Virus record (IMG/VR): IMGVR_UViG_3300020152_000002
Location: 1 to 64,000 of that record
Length of the DNA stretch: 64,000 nt
Direction: 5' to 3' (one strand)
Source of the DNA: a virus
Shown: positions 22,251 through 30,514 of the stretch, piece after piece
Layout of the letters: every line of letters begins with the position of its first letter
Position numbering within the stretch: the stretch's first letter is position 1
Position numbers and translations under genes: made by a program
The notes under the pieces: generated by a model
Told to the model about the DNA's origin: nothing
The model's input: the letters and a program-made list of their open reading frames with translations, nothing else
Database searches by the model: none

Positions 22251-22330
22251 CGGAAAACGCAGAAGGTGATGCAGAAAATCGGTTTCAAACCTGCGCGGAA
22301 AACGCAGAAGGTGAATCGGAAAATCGGTTT
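22251..22330 (+). repeat. tandem 35-bp direct repeats (45-bp period)
   Basis: 22251-22285 and 22296-22330 match at all but four clustered positions. Both begin CGGAAAACGCAGAAGGTGA and end GAAAATCGGTTT, and they differ at TGCA versus ATCG in the middle. A 61-codon ORF across them (22266-22451) is a by-product of the repeats. Confidence 0.8.
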
Positions 22331-22383
22331 GGAGGCTAGGATCGAACGGAAAATGGTAAATCTGAATAAAAGCGGGCATCACG

Positions 22384-22746
22384 TTAACCTTAACACGCCG
22401 TTAACCTTAAAAAGTAGGGTTAACGCAGCATTAAGGTTAATCGGCCGGTAAGGTTAATCACACAGTAACCTTAAAAGTTAAGGTTAATCGGGTAAGGCGA
22501 AGAAGTAAGGTTAATCGGCATAAAACTGTTAACCCTACTTCGCTGTTAAGGTTAATCAGGGGTTAACATTCACGCCTTGTTAACCTGAATAGTTAAGGTT
22601 AACCCGGTTAAGCAGTCCTGTTAACGCTACCAAACATGGTTAACCGCATTAACCACCGCCGTTAATCACGTCTGTTTACGCAATCTTAACGAATCTGTGC
22701 CCATGGGGAGCCACGGTTAATGTTCCATGAATGACCGGAACATTAA
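22384..22746. repeat. array of 27 TTAA sites with TAAGGTTAATC iterons
   Basis: Twenty-seven TTAA tetramers occur in 363 bp of an otherwise GC-rich genome. Six direct copies of TAAGGTTAA[TC]C (starting near 22430, 22448, 22477, 22506, 22545 and 22592) alternate with reversed copies TTAACCTTA. Spacings repeat at 6, 11, 13 and 17 nt. Three pairs have TTAA-N7-TTAA spacing (22390, 22420, 22552), the spacing of CtrA boxes. Iterons for an initiator or operator sites are possible roles. Confidence 0.75.
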
Positions 22747-22748
22747 CC
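22715..22748. repeat. perfect 12-bp inverted repeat with 10-nt loop
   Basis: GGTTAATGTTCC (22715-22726) and GGAACATTAACC (22737-22748) are exact reverse complements. Dyad operators and origin hairpins look like this. It forms the right edge of the TTAA array. Confidence 0.8.
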
Positions 22749-22945
22749 AGTCCGCAGAACGCAGCCGGAACAAAACGTAGACGTTTGCGAACTCCGATTT
22801 TTTCGACCCGTGACACCGGAGACGGCAGAAAACCGCTCCACGGGCTTAAAAACGGCCTTTCTGGGCATTCTCATTATGGGACACCTTTTCGGCGTCCTTT
22901 TTACGCCGTCCGCATCAAAAAGCGGGTTTTCGCAGTCCGCATTAG

Positions 22946-22974
22946 TTGACTGTTAAGCGGCGCGCGCGTAGAAC
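22946..22974 (+). promoter_or_regulatory. sigma-70-like promoter for the rightward 23.1-26.2 kb operon
   Basis: TTGACT (22946-22951), 17-nt spacer, TAGAAC (22969-22974) on the plus strand. The first gene begins at 23113, leaving a leader of about 130 nt. Confidence 0.6.
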
Positions 22975-23112
22975 CGTCATGTTAGGTCTTTGACATCGTT
23001 TATCCCTCCCGCGTCCGGCTAGTCCGGCGCGGCTTTGTGCATCCCTTCGCGGGAACTGACACAGACTAACCGGCCGCAATGACGCGGCCTGATCATCTAG
23101 GGAAACACACAG

Positions 23113-23292
23113 ATGCAACACCGCCTTTTGACCGAAACCGCGACGTTCAAGCCGACTGCGGCCTTTGAACCGCTCGCCAAGCTCGCCAGCGTTCAACGCG
23201 ACAACCGCCGCGAACGCCTCTCGACTGTCGCCCTTGCGGCCGTCGCCTTCATCGCCGCTTTCGCGGCCGTCTACATCGCCACGGGGTTCTAA
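23113..23292 (+). CDS. small membrane protein, 59 aa
   Basis: MQHRLLTETATFKPTAAF at the start, a basic stretch (QRDNRRERL) and a C-terminal transmembrane helix (ALAAVAFIAAFAAVYIA). First gene of the rightward early-type operon; function unknown. Ribosome site TAGGGAAAC precedes the ATG by about 10 nt. Confidence 0.65.
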   Translation: MQHRLLTETATFKPTAAFEPLAKLASVQRDNRRERLSTVALAAVAFIAAFAAVYIATGF

Positions 23293-23297
23293 GCGCC

Positions 23298-23543
23298 ATG
23301 CAATCGCACTACTTGCTGAACATCGCCAAGCGGACGGATCAGACGCGCTTTTATGACGGCGCGCATCATCCGGTTTACGCGCACTTCGCGGCCGTCCGCC
23401 TTCCGCAGATGAAGGCGCATGAAGCGGAAGCCGTCGCCGTCGCCGAAGACTTCGCGCGCCGGTTCCCGTCGCCGGACTTCCGGCTTTCCCTGACTTACTG
23501 GGAAGGGCGCGGGTTCGGCGTCGCCTTTGAGGGTTCGGAATAA
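23298..23543 (+). CDS. hypothetical protein, 81 aa
   Basis: Alpha/beta protein (MQSHYLLNIAKRTDQTRFYD; AHEAEAVAVAEDFARRF) of unknown family. Its stop overlaps the next start (TAATG at 23541-23545). Confidence 0.65.
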   Translation: MQSHYLLNIAKRTDQTRFYDGAHHPVYAHFAAVRLPQMKAHEAEAVAVAEDFARRFPSPDFRLSLTYWEGRGFGVAFEGSE

Positions 23544-23713
23544 TGGCAACCCTTCACGTCTGGCGAAACGGCGCTTTCCGCGCCGTCGCCTTGGCCGTCG
23601 CGTCGCCTCTTGAGGCGTCGCAGGCTTCGCGCGCCGTTCGCGGCGCTTTCGTCGCGTGGCGAGATCGGAACGGCTGGCGGTTCTACCGCAACGGCCGCCG
23701 CATCGCCGTCTAA
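23543..23713 (+). CDS. small basic protein, 56 aa
   Basis: MATLHVWRNGAFRAVALAV at the start and FYRNGRRIAV at the end. Overlaps the upstream stop (TAATG). Unknown function. Confidence 0.55.
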   Translation: MATLHVWRNGAFRAVALAVASPLEASQASRAVRGAFVAWRDRNGWRFYRNGRRIAV

Positions 23714-23751
23714 CCCTTCACACAACCGGAACCGCGAAAGGAAACCGGACC

Positions 23752-23940
23752 ATGAGCAAGAGCTTTCATTCCCGCCTTCGGGACGCGCTAGACGACGCGC
23801 ATTGCGGCGAAGGCCGCTTGAGCACGGTTGAGCACTATCGGCTTAAGCGCGCCATGCGCGAAGCCAATATGCGCGGCCGTCAGTTTCAGGACGCCGAAGA
23901 ACTCGCCGAGTTCATCGCAGGCGGGAGGCGCTTTCAATGA
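23752..23940 (+). CDS. hypothetical protein, 62 aa
   Basis: Starts MSKSFHSRLRDALDDAHCG after AAAGGAAAC. Mostly helical and charged (VEHYRLKRAMREANMRGRQF). Ends in ATGA shared with the next start at 23937. Unknown function. Confidence 0.6.
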   Translation: MSKSFHSRLRDALDDAHCGEGRLSTVEHYRLKRAMREANMRGRQFQDAEELAEFIAGGRRFQ

Positions 23941-24581
23941 GGCGCGTCGGAACCTTGGCGGAGGAATACCGCCGCAACCGTCAAACCGGCGCTTCCGCGC
24001 TTACCGCCTATCAATGGGCGAAGTCCGCGCGCGAAACGTCCGCGTTCTGGTATCGCGCCGAAGGCGTCAGCAAATACAAAACCAGCTTTTGCAACGCGGA
24101 CGGCGCGGAAGTTTGGGAGATCGAAAGCAAGTCCGGCGCTATCCGCGCGGAAATCGCCATCATGCCGGATTATGACGGCGGGTTAGACTTCGATCACGGA
24201 ACGGAAGATTACGCGAGCTTCCGCCGTTACTTCCGCGAAACTGCCAAACTGGGCAAACACGCGGCGCACGTCGCGGCCGTCAAAGCCTTGCGGCAGTATG
24301 AAGAAGACCAGAAAGGCGAGAACAACGGCAGTTGCTACGGCGTCGCCGTCCGCGTCTTTCACAACGTCCCGCGCTTAGAGGCTGGCGAGCCGATAGGCGA
24401 GGACTCGCTTTGGGGTATCTGCGTCAACGACGACGCGGAAGGCGAGCGTTATCTTTGGGAATGCGCCGCCCAAGTCTACGCCGAAGCAACTAGCGGCCTT
24501 TGCCGCAAGATCAGGGACGCGCGCCGCGAAGCGTTCCGCGCCATCATGGCGGAAGCCTTCGCGGCTAACTTCGCCGTCTAA
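23937..24581 (+). CDS. hypothetical protein, 214 aa
   Basis: Alpha/beta protein (TLAEEYRRNRQTGASALTAY; YGVAVRVFHNVPRLEAGEPI; SLWGICVNDDAEGERYLWEC). The alternation resembles conserved phage proteins with an unknown function. Codon use is rich in GCG, GCC and GTC like the rest of this operon. No family named. Confidence 0.7.
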   Translation: MRRVGTLAEEYRRNRQTGASALTAYQWAKSARETSAFWYRAEGVSKYKTSFCNADGAEVWEIESKSGAIRAEIAIMPDYDGGLDFDHGTEDYASFRRYFRETAKLGKHAAHVAAVKALRQYEEDQKGENNGSCYGVAVRVFHNVPRLEAGEPIGEDSLWGICVNDDAEGERYLWECAAQVYAEATSGLCRKIRDARREAFRAIMAEAFAANFAV

Positions 24582-24618
24582 CCCTTCACACAGTCGAGAC
24601 AGACAAGGAAACAAGCCA

Positions 24619-26046
24619 ATGGCTAAGGTCTTCAATAACAGCATGGTCGCGCACGTTTGGGCGCAAGGCGAACAGCCGTCCGGCCGTTCGCATAACGGCA
24701 ACTTCTACTTTGACGGCCGTATCCTCTACTCATACGGAAGTCACTTCGCGGTTGGCGTCCGCATGAACAACGCGCAAGCCGTCCTGAACTCGGATAGCTA
24801 TTCGATCAGCACGACGGGAATGCAAAGCGACGCCAGCCGCGCGACTATCCATTTCGAGACAGTCCGCGTTCCGAAGCTACAGGACATCGCGCGAGACCTT
24901 TCTTACATCGCCAATAACGGCGTGAAGGGCGGCCGAAGCGCGGACGCCGTGGCGGCCGTCATCCGGCATATCGAAACTCACGCGGCGGCGCTGCAATACA
25001 GGGCGCGCGGCGCTTGGGATTACAGCAAGTCGGAATATCCCGAAGCTGGCGAGGCGACGGCGGCCGAAACGCTCTTGCGGTTCTGCGGCATTCCGAAGGC
25101 GCGAGCCGCAGCCGCGATCAAGCGCGGACTGGCGAGCGCCGAAAAGCGCGCCAAGGCGGAAGCGGCTGATCAGCGGAAGCGCGACAAGGCGGAAGCCGTC
25201 GCCTTCGCGGACATGACGCCGAATGAGTTTGACGCGGTTATGGAGCGGCGTTTTCACGTCCGGCCGTTCAACGGCAACCGTTCAAACGACATCTATCAGG
25301 CGGAGGCTTTGCAGCGCGTCAGCAAGGCGCTTTTCCGCATGATCAAAACGGCGAAGGCGGAAAAGCTATCCGCCGCGCGCCTTGGCCGTTTGAAGGCGCA
25401 TCGCGCGGGAGTTCTCGCCACGCTCAAAGCCTATAACGACGACGCGGCGGAATACGTCGCGCGGCAACACGCCGAACGCTTCGCCAACTGGGAAGCGCGC
25501 TACACGGCCGCGAAGGATGACGCCGAACGGCTCGCCGTCTGGCGGACAAACGGCGTCAGTTCGGCCGCCTATGCGGAAGGCTCGCCAGAGCGCGCCAAGC
25601 TAGAAGCGGCGGAAGCCGAAGGGCGCGCGCTGGATAGCGCCGACAGAATGGCGAAGGAACGCGAGCAACGCGAAGCGTGGTTGCGTGGCGAGGGTCCGGC
25701 GCGCGTGTATCTGTCGGGACCGAACGGGACGGCGCTAGTTCGCCGCTCGCCAGACGGCGAACGGCTGGAAACGTCGCAGGGCGCGGACGTGCCTTGGGAT
25801 CACGCCGTCAAAGCCTTCCGCTTCATCCGTCTGTGTGTGGAGCGCGGCGAAGGCTTCAAGAGCAACGGCCGAACCGTCCGCGTCGGTCACTTCCGCGTGG
25901 ATGAGATCACGGCGGAAGGCGACATGCGCGCCGGTTGCCATCGCTTCTCTTGGGAAGCCATGCGCGAGCTTGCGGAGCGTGAAGGCGTCTTTGAGCTTCC
26001 GCCGTCTGCGGAGGCAGTCGAGACGCGCGAAGGCGTCGCGCATTGA
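24619..26046 (+). CDS. conserved phage-type protein of unknown function, 475 aa
   Basis: The N-terminus (FNNSMVAHVWAQGEQPSGRS; NGNFYFDGRILYSYGSHFAV) is a pattern I associate with a widespread phage and plasmid protein family of unknown function. Residues 180-210 are a Lys/Glu/Ala-rich helix, and long charged helices continue to 380. A beta-rich C-terminal domain follows (VYLSGPNGTALVRRSPDGER). Largest gene of the rightward early operon. Ribosome site ACAAGGAAAC is upstream. Confidence 0.7.
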   Translation: MAKVFNNSMVAHVWAQGEQPSGRSHNGNFYFDGRILYSYGSHFAVGVRMNNAQAVLNSDSYSISTTGMQSDASRATIHFETVRVPKLQDIARDLSYIANNGVKGGRSADAVAAVIRHIETHAAALQYRARGAWDYSKSEYPEAGEATAAETLLRFCGIPKARAAAAIKRGLASAEKRAKAEAADQRKRDKAEAVAFADMTPNEFDAVMERRFHVRPFNGNRSNDIYQAEALQRVSKALFRMIKTAKAEKLSAARLGRLKAHRAGVLATLKAYNDDAAEYVARQHAERFANWEARYTAAKDDAERLAVWRTNGVSSAAYAEGSPERAKLEAAEAEGRALDSADRMAKEREQREAWLRGEGPARVYLSGPNGTALVRRSPDGERLETSQGADVPWDHAVKAFRFIRLCVERGEGFKSNGRTVRVGHFRVDEITAEGDMRAGCHRFSWEAMRELAEREGVFELPPSAEAVETREGVAH

Positions 26047-26240
26047 ACGTCTGTGACAACGCCAGACGCGACGCGCATCTAATGGCGAGGCGGGAACGTG
26101 ACCGCCTCGCCATGCAAGCGACGCTTAAGCAGGCAAGGGCGGCCGTCCTAAGCAGCCGTCAGAACGCAGGGGTTAAGGGCGGGTTAATCGGCCTAGCCGT
26201 TGCGGTCATAACGTGGCCTTTTAGTCACATGAAGCAGTAA
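26043..26240 (+). CDS. small membrane protein, TTG start likely, 65 aa
   Basis: The frame begins with TTG at 26043, overlapping the stop of the previous gene as TTGA, with GAAGG about 10 nt upstream. An ATG at 26082 is the alternative. The N-terminal two thirds are basic; the C-terminus has one transmembrane helix (GGLIGLAVAVITWPF). Unknown function. Confidence 0.5.
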   Translation: MNVCDNARRDAHLMARRERDRLAMQATLKQARAAVLSSRQNAGVKGGLIGLAVAVITWPFSHMKQ

Positions 26241-26672
26241 GCCAGTAGAGGCAGAGTAGAGCGCAAGTAATCGCAGCCAATGAGCGAAGCGGTTACTTGC
26301 GTTCATCTGTTCAATGTCAGTTGAGCACAAGTAAGAGGGAAGATGAGCCAAGCATTCAAAACCCGAATCCCCCAATGGCACAGTAGAGCGGGGTTCGGCC
26401 GGGCTCGACAGCGAATGTGTCTACGCAACCCGTAAAATAGTTCAAAAAGGATCGCCAAAAGTGCAAAACAAGGCAGTCCTGAATAAAAAGCATGTGTTCG
26501 CTGTATTTTAATCGCAGAATGCCCCAAATCGCCCTAATAGACCGCCTTCGAGCGCAGATTTTTCAGAAATAGGAGCCGAAAAAGCTCCAAATGCGCCAAT
26601 CTGAATAAAATCCCCGCCTTGCCCGGCCCAAATCGCCTTGACGCCGCAGCGTCCGGCAAGCATTTTCGGCGC
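26241..26672. other. 430-bp intergenic region before the terminase operon
   Basis: No supported gene. It contains a 9-bp inverted repeat (CGCAAGTAA 26262-26270 and TTACTTGCG 26293-26301, 22-nt loop), a further CACAAGTAA nearby, a small GGAGC/GCTCC hairpin near 26572-26588, two copies of CCCAAATCGCC (about 26524 and 26628) and the putative promoter of the terminase gene. Confidence 0.55.
26638..26666 (+). promoter_or_regulatory. putative promoter giving a leaderless terminase mRNA
   Basis: TTGACG (26638-26643), 17-nt spacer, CATTTT (26661-26666). A start site 7 nt further falls on the ATG at 26673, and no ribosome site precedes that ATG, so a leaderless transcript fits both observations. Confidence 0.45.
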
Positions 26673-27371
26673 ATGTCCGCTCTCGCCCTCCAATCCGACG
26701 ACTACATGCGCGTCGAACCGCTCGGCCCCGCCGAGAAGGCGGAGATCGTAGACGCGCTCTACAAGCACTTCTCGATGCAGAAGGTCGTCGAAGCCACAGG
26801 CTACGATCTGCGGCGGATTATGACCGCCATCGACGAAGACCCGGAGTTCTCGAACGCCATGGCGCTCGCCGAACGGCACCTGTCGGTGATCGGTGAGGAC
26901 GAGCTTAAGCGCCGCGCGATCCACGGGGTCGATAGCGTCGTGGTCGCCAACGGCCGCGTCGTCTATCAGGTCGTGGACGGCGTTCGCCGCCCGATGGTCG
27001 AGACCAAATACAGCGACGCGCTGCTCAAGACCTATCTCGAAGCCAACCGGCGCGACAAGTTCGGTGCCAAGCTCGAAGTGACCACCACGCACAAGGGCGT
27101 CATCGCCCTGCCTGCGTTCTCGCCCGAGATGATGCAGCTTCTCTTGGCCGATGCCAGAGGGGAGCGCGTCGAACTGATCGTGGATCAGGAGATGGACGCC
27201 GAGGACAAGCCGGAAGTGATCGACGCCGAATACAGCGTCGTCGGGGAAGCCGCCAACACGGACGCCGAGTTCGAGCGCGCCGATGATGAGACGATCCGTC
27301 AGCGCGTCCGGGAGATGACCCGCGAGACGGTCCCGGAGTCGGCCACGGAAGACGGCTTCGACATCCTGTGA
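26673..27371 (+). CDS. terS: terminase small subunit, 232 aa
   Basis: Directly upstream of the large terminase gene and coupled to it (GTGA). Residues about 20-60 form a helix-turn-helix-like element (IVDALYKHFSMQKVVEATGY, then DLRRIMTAIDEDPEFSNAMA), as in small terminases that bind packaging sites. The rest is helical with an acidic tail ending ATEDGFDIL, one of the recurring C-terminal motifs. ATG 26673 is preferred over an upstream TTG at 26619. Identification rests on position and the N-terminal fold. Confidence 0.75.
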   Translation: MSALALQSDDYMRVEPLGPAEKAEIVDALYKHFSMQKVVEATGYDLRRIMTAIDEDPEFSNAMALAERHLSVIGEDELKRRAIHGVDSVVVANGRVVYQVVDGVRRPMVETKYSDALLKTYLEANRRDKFGAKLEVTTTHKGVIALPAFSPEMMQLLLADARGERVELIVDQEMDAEDKPEVIDAEYSVVGEAANTDAEFERADDETIRQRVREMTRETVPESATEDGFDIL

Positions 27372-28900
27372 AAATCCGGGTCTCGCCAGAGCTATACGCC
27401 GCCTATCAGGCTGCGAAGAAGGCGTTCGACAACGCCGCGTGGCGTCCAAACAGCGTCGCCCAGTGCCTCGCCATCAACTGTCAGGAGCCCGAGCTACTGC
27501 TTGAGGGCAACCGAGGCGGCGGCAAGACGATCACGCTGCTGATGACCTACGCCGTCTACGTCGATAAGGGGTTCGGCGCGGCGTGGCGCGGGATCATCTT
27601 CCGTAACACCTACAAGGCGCTGGAAGACATCATCAACCAGTCCAAAAAAGTGTTCTGGCGCATCTGGCCTGACGCGACCTTCAACGAGACGGAGCGTCTG
27701 TGGCGCTTCCCGAACGGTGAAAGCCTCAAGTTCTCGCAGTTCGCAACTCCCGACGACTATAACACATGGCACGGTCAGGAGTTTCCCTTCATCGGATGGG
27801 AAGAACTGACGAACTATCCGACCGACGCCTGCTATCGGTCGATGATGTCGTGTAACCGCTCTAGCTCGCCGGGCATTCCGAAGATCATCCGCGCGACGAC
27901 CAACCCGTCCGGTCCCGGCAAGCGGTGGGTGAAGAACCGCTGGCAACTGCCGACCATGCGGAACCAGTGTCTCGTCGATCTCAAGGACGAGGACGGTTAC
28001 GAAGTCCCGAACAGGATGTCTCTGCACTTCAAGTTCGAGGACAACCTTGATCTGGTGCGCGTGGACCCGAAATACATGTCGCGGGTGCGGCAGTCGGCGG
28101 CGAACGCCGAAATCCGCAAGGCGTGGGTGGAAGGCGACTGGAACTCGAAGTCGGGCGGGTTCTTCGACGAGTGCTTCGAGCCGTCGATCCACATGATCCC
28201 GAAGTTCGTCATCCCGGAGGGCTGGAAGCTGTTCCGGGCTCTCGACTGGGGCTACAACGCGCCCTACAGCTACGGCGTCTACGCCGAGTGCCCGGAAACC
28301 ACCATCGTCGATCTCGAACCCGAGCGGAAGATCATCAACGGCGTCGCGCACGACATCCCGCGCCAGATGTTGTTCATCAGGGGCGACATCGTGCGGGTGT
28401 TCGAGGACTACGGCTGGGTGCCGACCAGTGGTCAGAACAAAGGCGTCCGGTTGTCACCGGCAGCGGCGGCCGAACGGTTCAAGATGCTCGAAATGAAGTG
28501 GGGCATCCATAAGCTGATCAAGGGCGGCGTCGCCGGGGTCGATCTCTGGAACACGCAGACCGACGACAACGCCCCGATCCACCAGTTCGAGCTACGCGAT
28601 CTCGACATGGACAAGGCAGACGTGAGCCGGGGTAGCCGGAAAGGCGGCCTGATGACGCTCGTCTCCTACCTAGAGAACGCGGTGCCCAAGGCAGTAGACG
28701 GGATGCGTCTTCCGAGGGAGAACCCGGCGCTGTTCTTCATCGAAGCCAACAACGCGCAGGCTCTACGCATCCTCTCCGAGATCACACCCGACCCGGAGAA
28801 CCCCGATGACTTCCACAAGGACGCGGAAGACCATATCATCGACGAAATCCGCTACATTCTGTCCCGGCGGGACCAGTCGGTCAGGCAGCATCACGCCTGA
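27368..28900 (+). CDS. terL: terminase large subunit, 510 aa
   Basis: ATPase domain: Walker A GNRGGGKT (47-54), Walker B FIGWEE (141-146) and the coupling motif ATTNPSGPGKRW (176-187). Nuclease domain: ALDWG with D293, GVDLWNTQTDD with D392, and EDHIIDEIRY (487-496) as the third acidic site. This is the packaging motor that cuts concatemers and pumps DNA into the prohead. It starts with GTG overlapping the terS stop. Confidence 0.95.
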   Translation: MKIRVSPELYAAYQAAKKAFDNAAWRPNSVAQCLAINCQEPELLLEGNRGGGKTITLLMTYAVYVDKGFGAAWRGIIFRNTYKALEDIINQSKKVFWRIWPDATFNETERLWRFPNGESLKFSQFATPDDYNTWHGQEFPFIGWEELTNYPTDACYRSMMSCNRSSSPGIPKIIRATTNPSGPGKRWVKNRWQLPTMRNQCLVDLKDEDGYEVPNRMSLHFKFEDNLDLVRVDPKYMSRVRQSAANAEIRKAWVEGDWNSKSGGFFDECFEPSIHMIPKFVIPEGWKLFRALDWGYNAPYSYGVYAECPETTIVDLEPERKIINGVAHDIPRQMLFIRGDIVRVFEDYGWVPTSGQNKGVRLSPAAAAERFKMLEMKWGIHKLIKGGVAGVDLWNTQTDDNAPIHQFELRDLDMDKADVSRGSRKGGLMTLVSYLENAVPKAVDGMRLPRENPALFFIEANNAQALRILSEITPDPENPDDFHKDAEDHIIDEIRYILSRRDQSVRQHHA

Positions 28901-28916
28901 TCAGCGTGACGGCGGC

Positions 28917-28946
28917 TTGAAAACCCATCCACCCCTCGCGTAGGCT
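28917..28946 (+). promoter_or_regulatory. putative promoter giving a near-leaderless portal mRNA
   Basis: TTGAAA (28917-28922), 18-nt spacer, TAGGCT (28941-28946). The portal ATG (28955) is 9 nt after the -10 box and has no clear ribosome site. Confidence 0.5.
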
Positions 28947-28954
28947 CCCCGCCC

Positions 28955-30514
28955 ATGGCCCGACAACCCAAGTCCGTCGTAGACAATGCCCGGAGGCAGG
29001 CCCGCCAGACCAAGGCGGCGCTGGACCCCTCCACGCCTTCGCTCGACTACAAGGCGCTGCAAGGCGACTGGAACCTGATCTCGACGGTGCTGGGCGGCAC
29101 GAAGTCGATGCGCGCGGCCGGGAAGTCCCTGCTGCCGCAGCACGAAGGCGAGAGCGATCTGCGCTACAAGGATCGCCTGAACAGCGCCACCTTCACGAAC
29201 TACACGGCGCTGACGCTCGATCACTGGTGCGGCAAGCCGTTCTCGAAGCCCGCCGTCATCTCGAAGGACAGCGACCCCGACATCATCAAACTAGCGGCCG
29301 ACATCGACCTGTGTGGCTCCGAACTGACGGTGGTCCTGAAAGACTGGTTCACGAAGGGCATGGCGAAGCGCCGTGCCTACTGCCTCGTCGAGTATCCGAA
29401 GGTGCCGGATCACATTCGGGCTCGCGGCGTGACCTTGGCCGACGAACAGCGTCTCAATCTGCGCCCTTACTGGGTGATCATCCCGGCGGAGGCGATGATC
29501 GCGCCCCGCAAGGAGCGGGTGAACGGCGAAGACATCTTCACGAACGTCCGCTTCTACGACAACGAGACCTACTACGACGGTTTCGAGGAAAAGGTGCGGG
29601 TCCGCATCCGCGAGATCGAACGTGCGGTCCTCGAACGCGACGAGTTCGGCGACGAAGTGAGCGTCGTCGTGCGGACGCGCCTTCACGTCAAGAAGGATCG
29701 CAACGAGTGGGACACGAAGGACTGGGAAACGGTCGATGCGCCGGATAACCTGATCACGCTCGTCGAGTTCGACACCGGCAAGCTCGAACTGCTCGATCTC
29801 GCCTACCTGAACATCACGCACTGGCAGTCGGCGTCGGATCAACGCAACTGCCTGACCACCGCGCGCTTCCCGATCCTCGCGGCCAAGGGCGTCGCGGCGG
29901 ATACGGTCGTGACCATCGGCCCCTACGCCTTCCTCGCGTCGAAGGACTCGAACAGCGAGTTCTACTACGTCGAGCACGGAGGCGCGGCGCTGGACGCCGG
30001 GCAGACCGATCTCGACAAGCTCACCGAAGACATGGCGCTCTACGGGGCGGAGATGCTGAAACAGCGTCCCGACCGGGAGACCGCAACATCTCGGGTTCTG
30101 GACCAAGCAGAAAACACAGCCCCCTTGCAGGTGCATGTGTTCAACTTCATCAGCGCCGTCAACATGGCGCTGTATTACACCGCTCGTTGGCTGGACAAGC
30201 CCGAGAACACGGTGGCGCGCATCGAGATGGATACTGACTTTGCGCTGTCGGCGGAAGCGACGCAAAAAGTCGATCACTTGAAGGAACTTCGCAAGTCGGG
30301 GGACATTTCACGCAAGCAACTTCTCACTGGCATGAAAGAGGCCAAGGCTCTGCCCGACAGCTTCGACATCACCGCCAATGAGTCGGAGCTTGACGCGGAA
30401 GCCGATGCCAAGGCCACAAAGGCGGCGGACGCGGCGAAGAAGCTGGCAGCCGCCAGTCCACCCAAACCCGCTCCGGGTAGTCCGGGCGGGAAGACCCCGG
30501 AGAAAGACCAATGA
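28955..30514 (+). CDS. portal protein (DUF4055-like), 519 aa
   Basis: Located after the large terminase, with features of DUF4055-type portals: DRLNSATFTNYTALTLDHWC near 68-87, LRPYWVIIPAEAMI near 167-180, and YLNITHWQSASDQRNCLTTA near 284-303. Helical C-terminal region and a Lys/Ala/Pro-rich tail. Portals form the dodecameric vertex through which DNA enters. Confidence 0.88.
   Translation: MARQPKSVVDNARRQARQTKAALDPSTPSLDYKALQGDWNLISTVLGGTKSMRAAGKSLLPQHEGESDLRYKDRLNSATFTNYTALTLDHWCGKPFSKPAVISKDSDPDIIKLAADIDLCGSELTVVLKDWFTKGMAKRRAYCLVEYPKVPDHIRARGVTLADEQRLNLRPYWVIIPAEAMIAPRKERVNGEDIFTNVRFYDNETYYDGFEEKVRVRIREIERAVLERDEFGDEVSVVVRTRLHVKKDRNEWDTKDWETVDAPDNLITLVEFDTGKLELLDLAYLNITHWQSASDQRNCLTTARFPILAAKGVAADTVVTIGPYAFLASKDSNSEFYYVEHGGAALDAGQTDLDKLTEDMALYGAEMLKQRPDRETATSRVLDQAENTAPLQVHVFNFISAVNMALYYTARWLDKPENTVARIEMDTDFALSAEATQKVDHLKELRKSGDISRKQLLTGMKEAKALPDSFDITANESELDAEADAKATKAADAAKKLAAASPPKPAPGSPGGKTPEKDQ

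Larger units (their letters stand above)
21877..23112. other. 1.2-kb non-coding region between divergent operons, candidate origin/control region
   Basis: No convincing gene lies here. From left to right it holds the leftward promoter (21912-21940), an AT-rich tract around 22130-22205, two tandem 35-bp repeats (22251-22330), a TTAA/GGTTAA array (22384-22746), a perfect inverted repeat (22715-22748), a hairpin CGGCGT/ACGCCG near 22889-22907 and a rightward promoter (22946-22974). AT-rich DNA beside iteron-like repeats between divergent units is the usual architecture of a replication origin. That function is inferred. Confidence 0.55.

Noticed and set aside
22266-22451. 61-codon ORF in the repeat region
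   Set aside because: It is made of the tandem 35-bp repeats and the TTAA array and has no ribosome site.
22381-22700. CRISPR array
   Set aside because: Repeat units are short, irregularly spaced and in both orientations, with no unique spacers of constant length.
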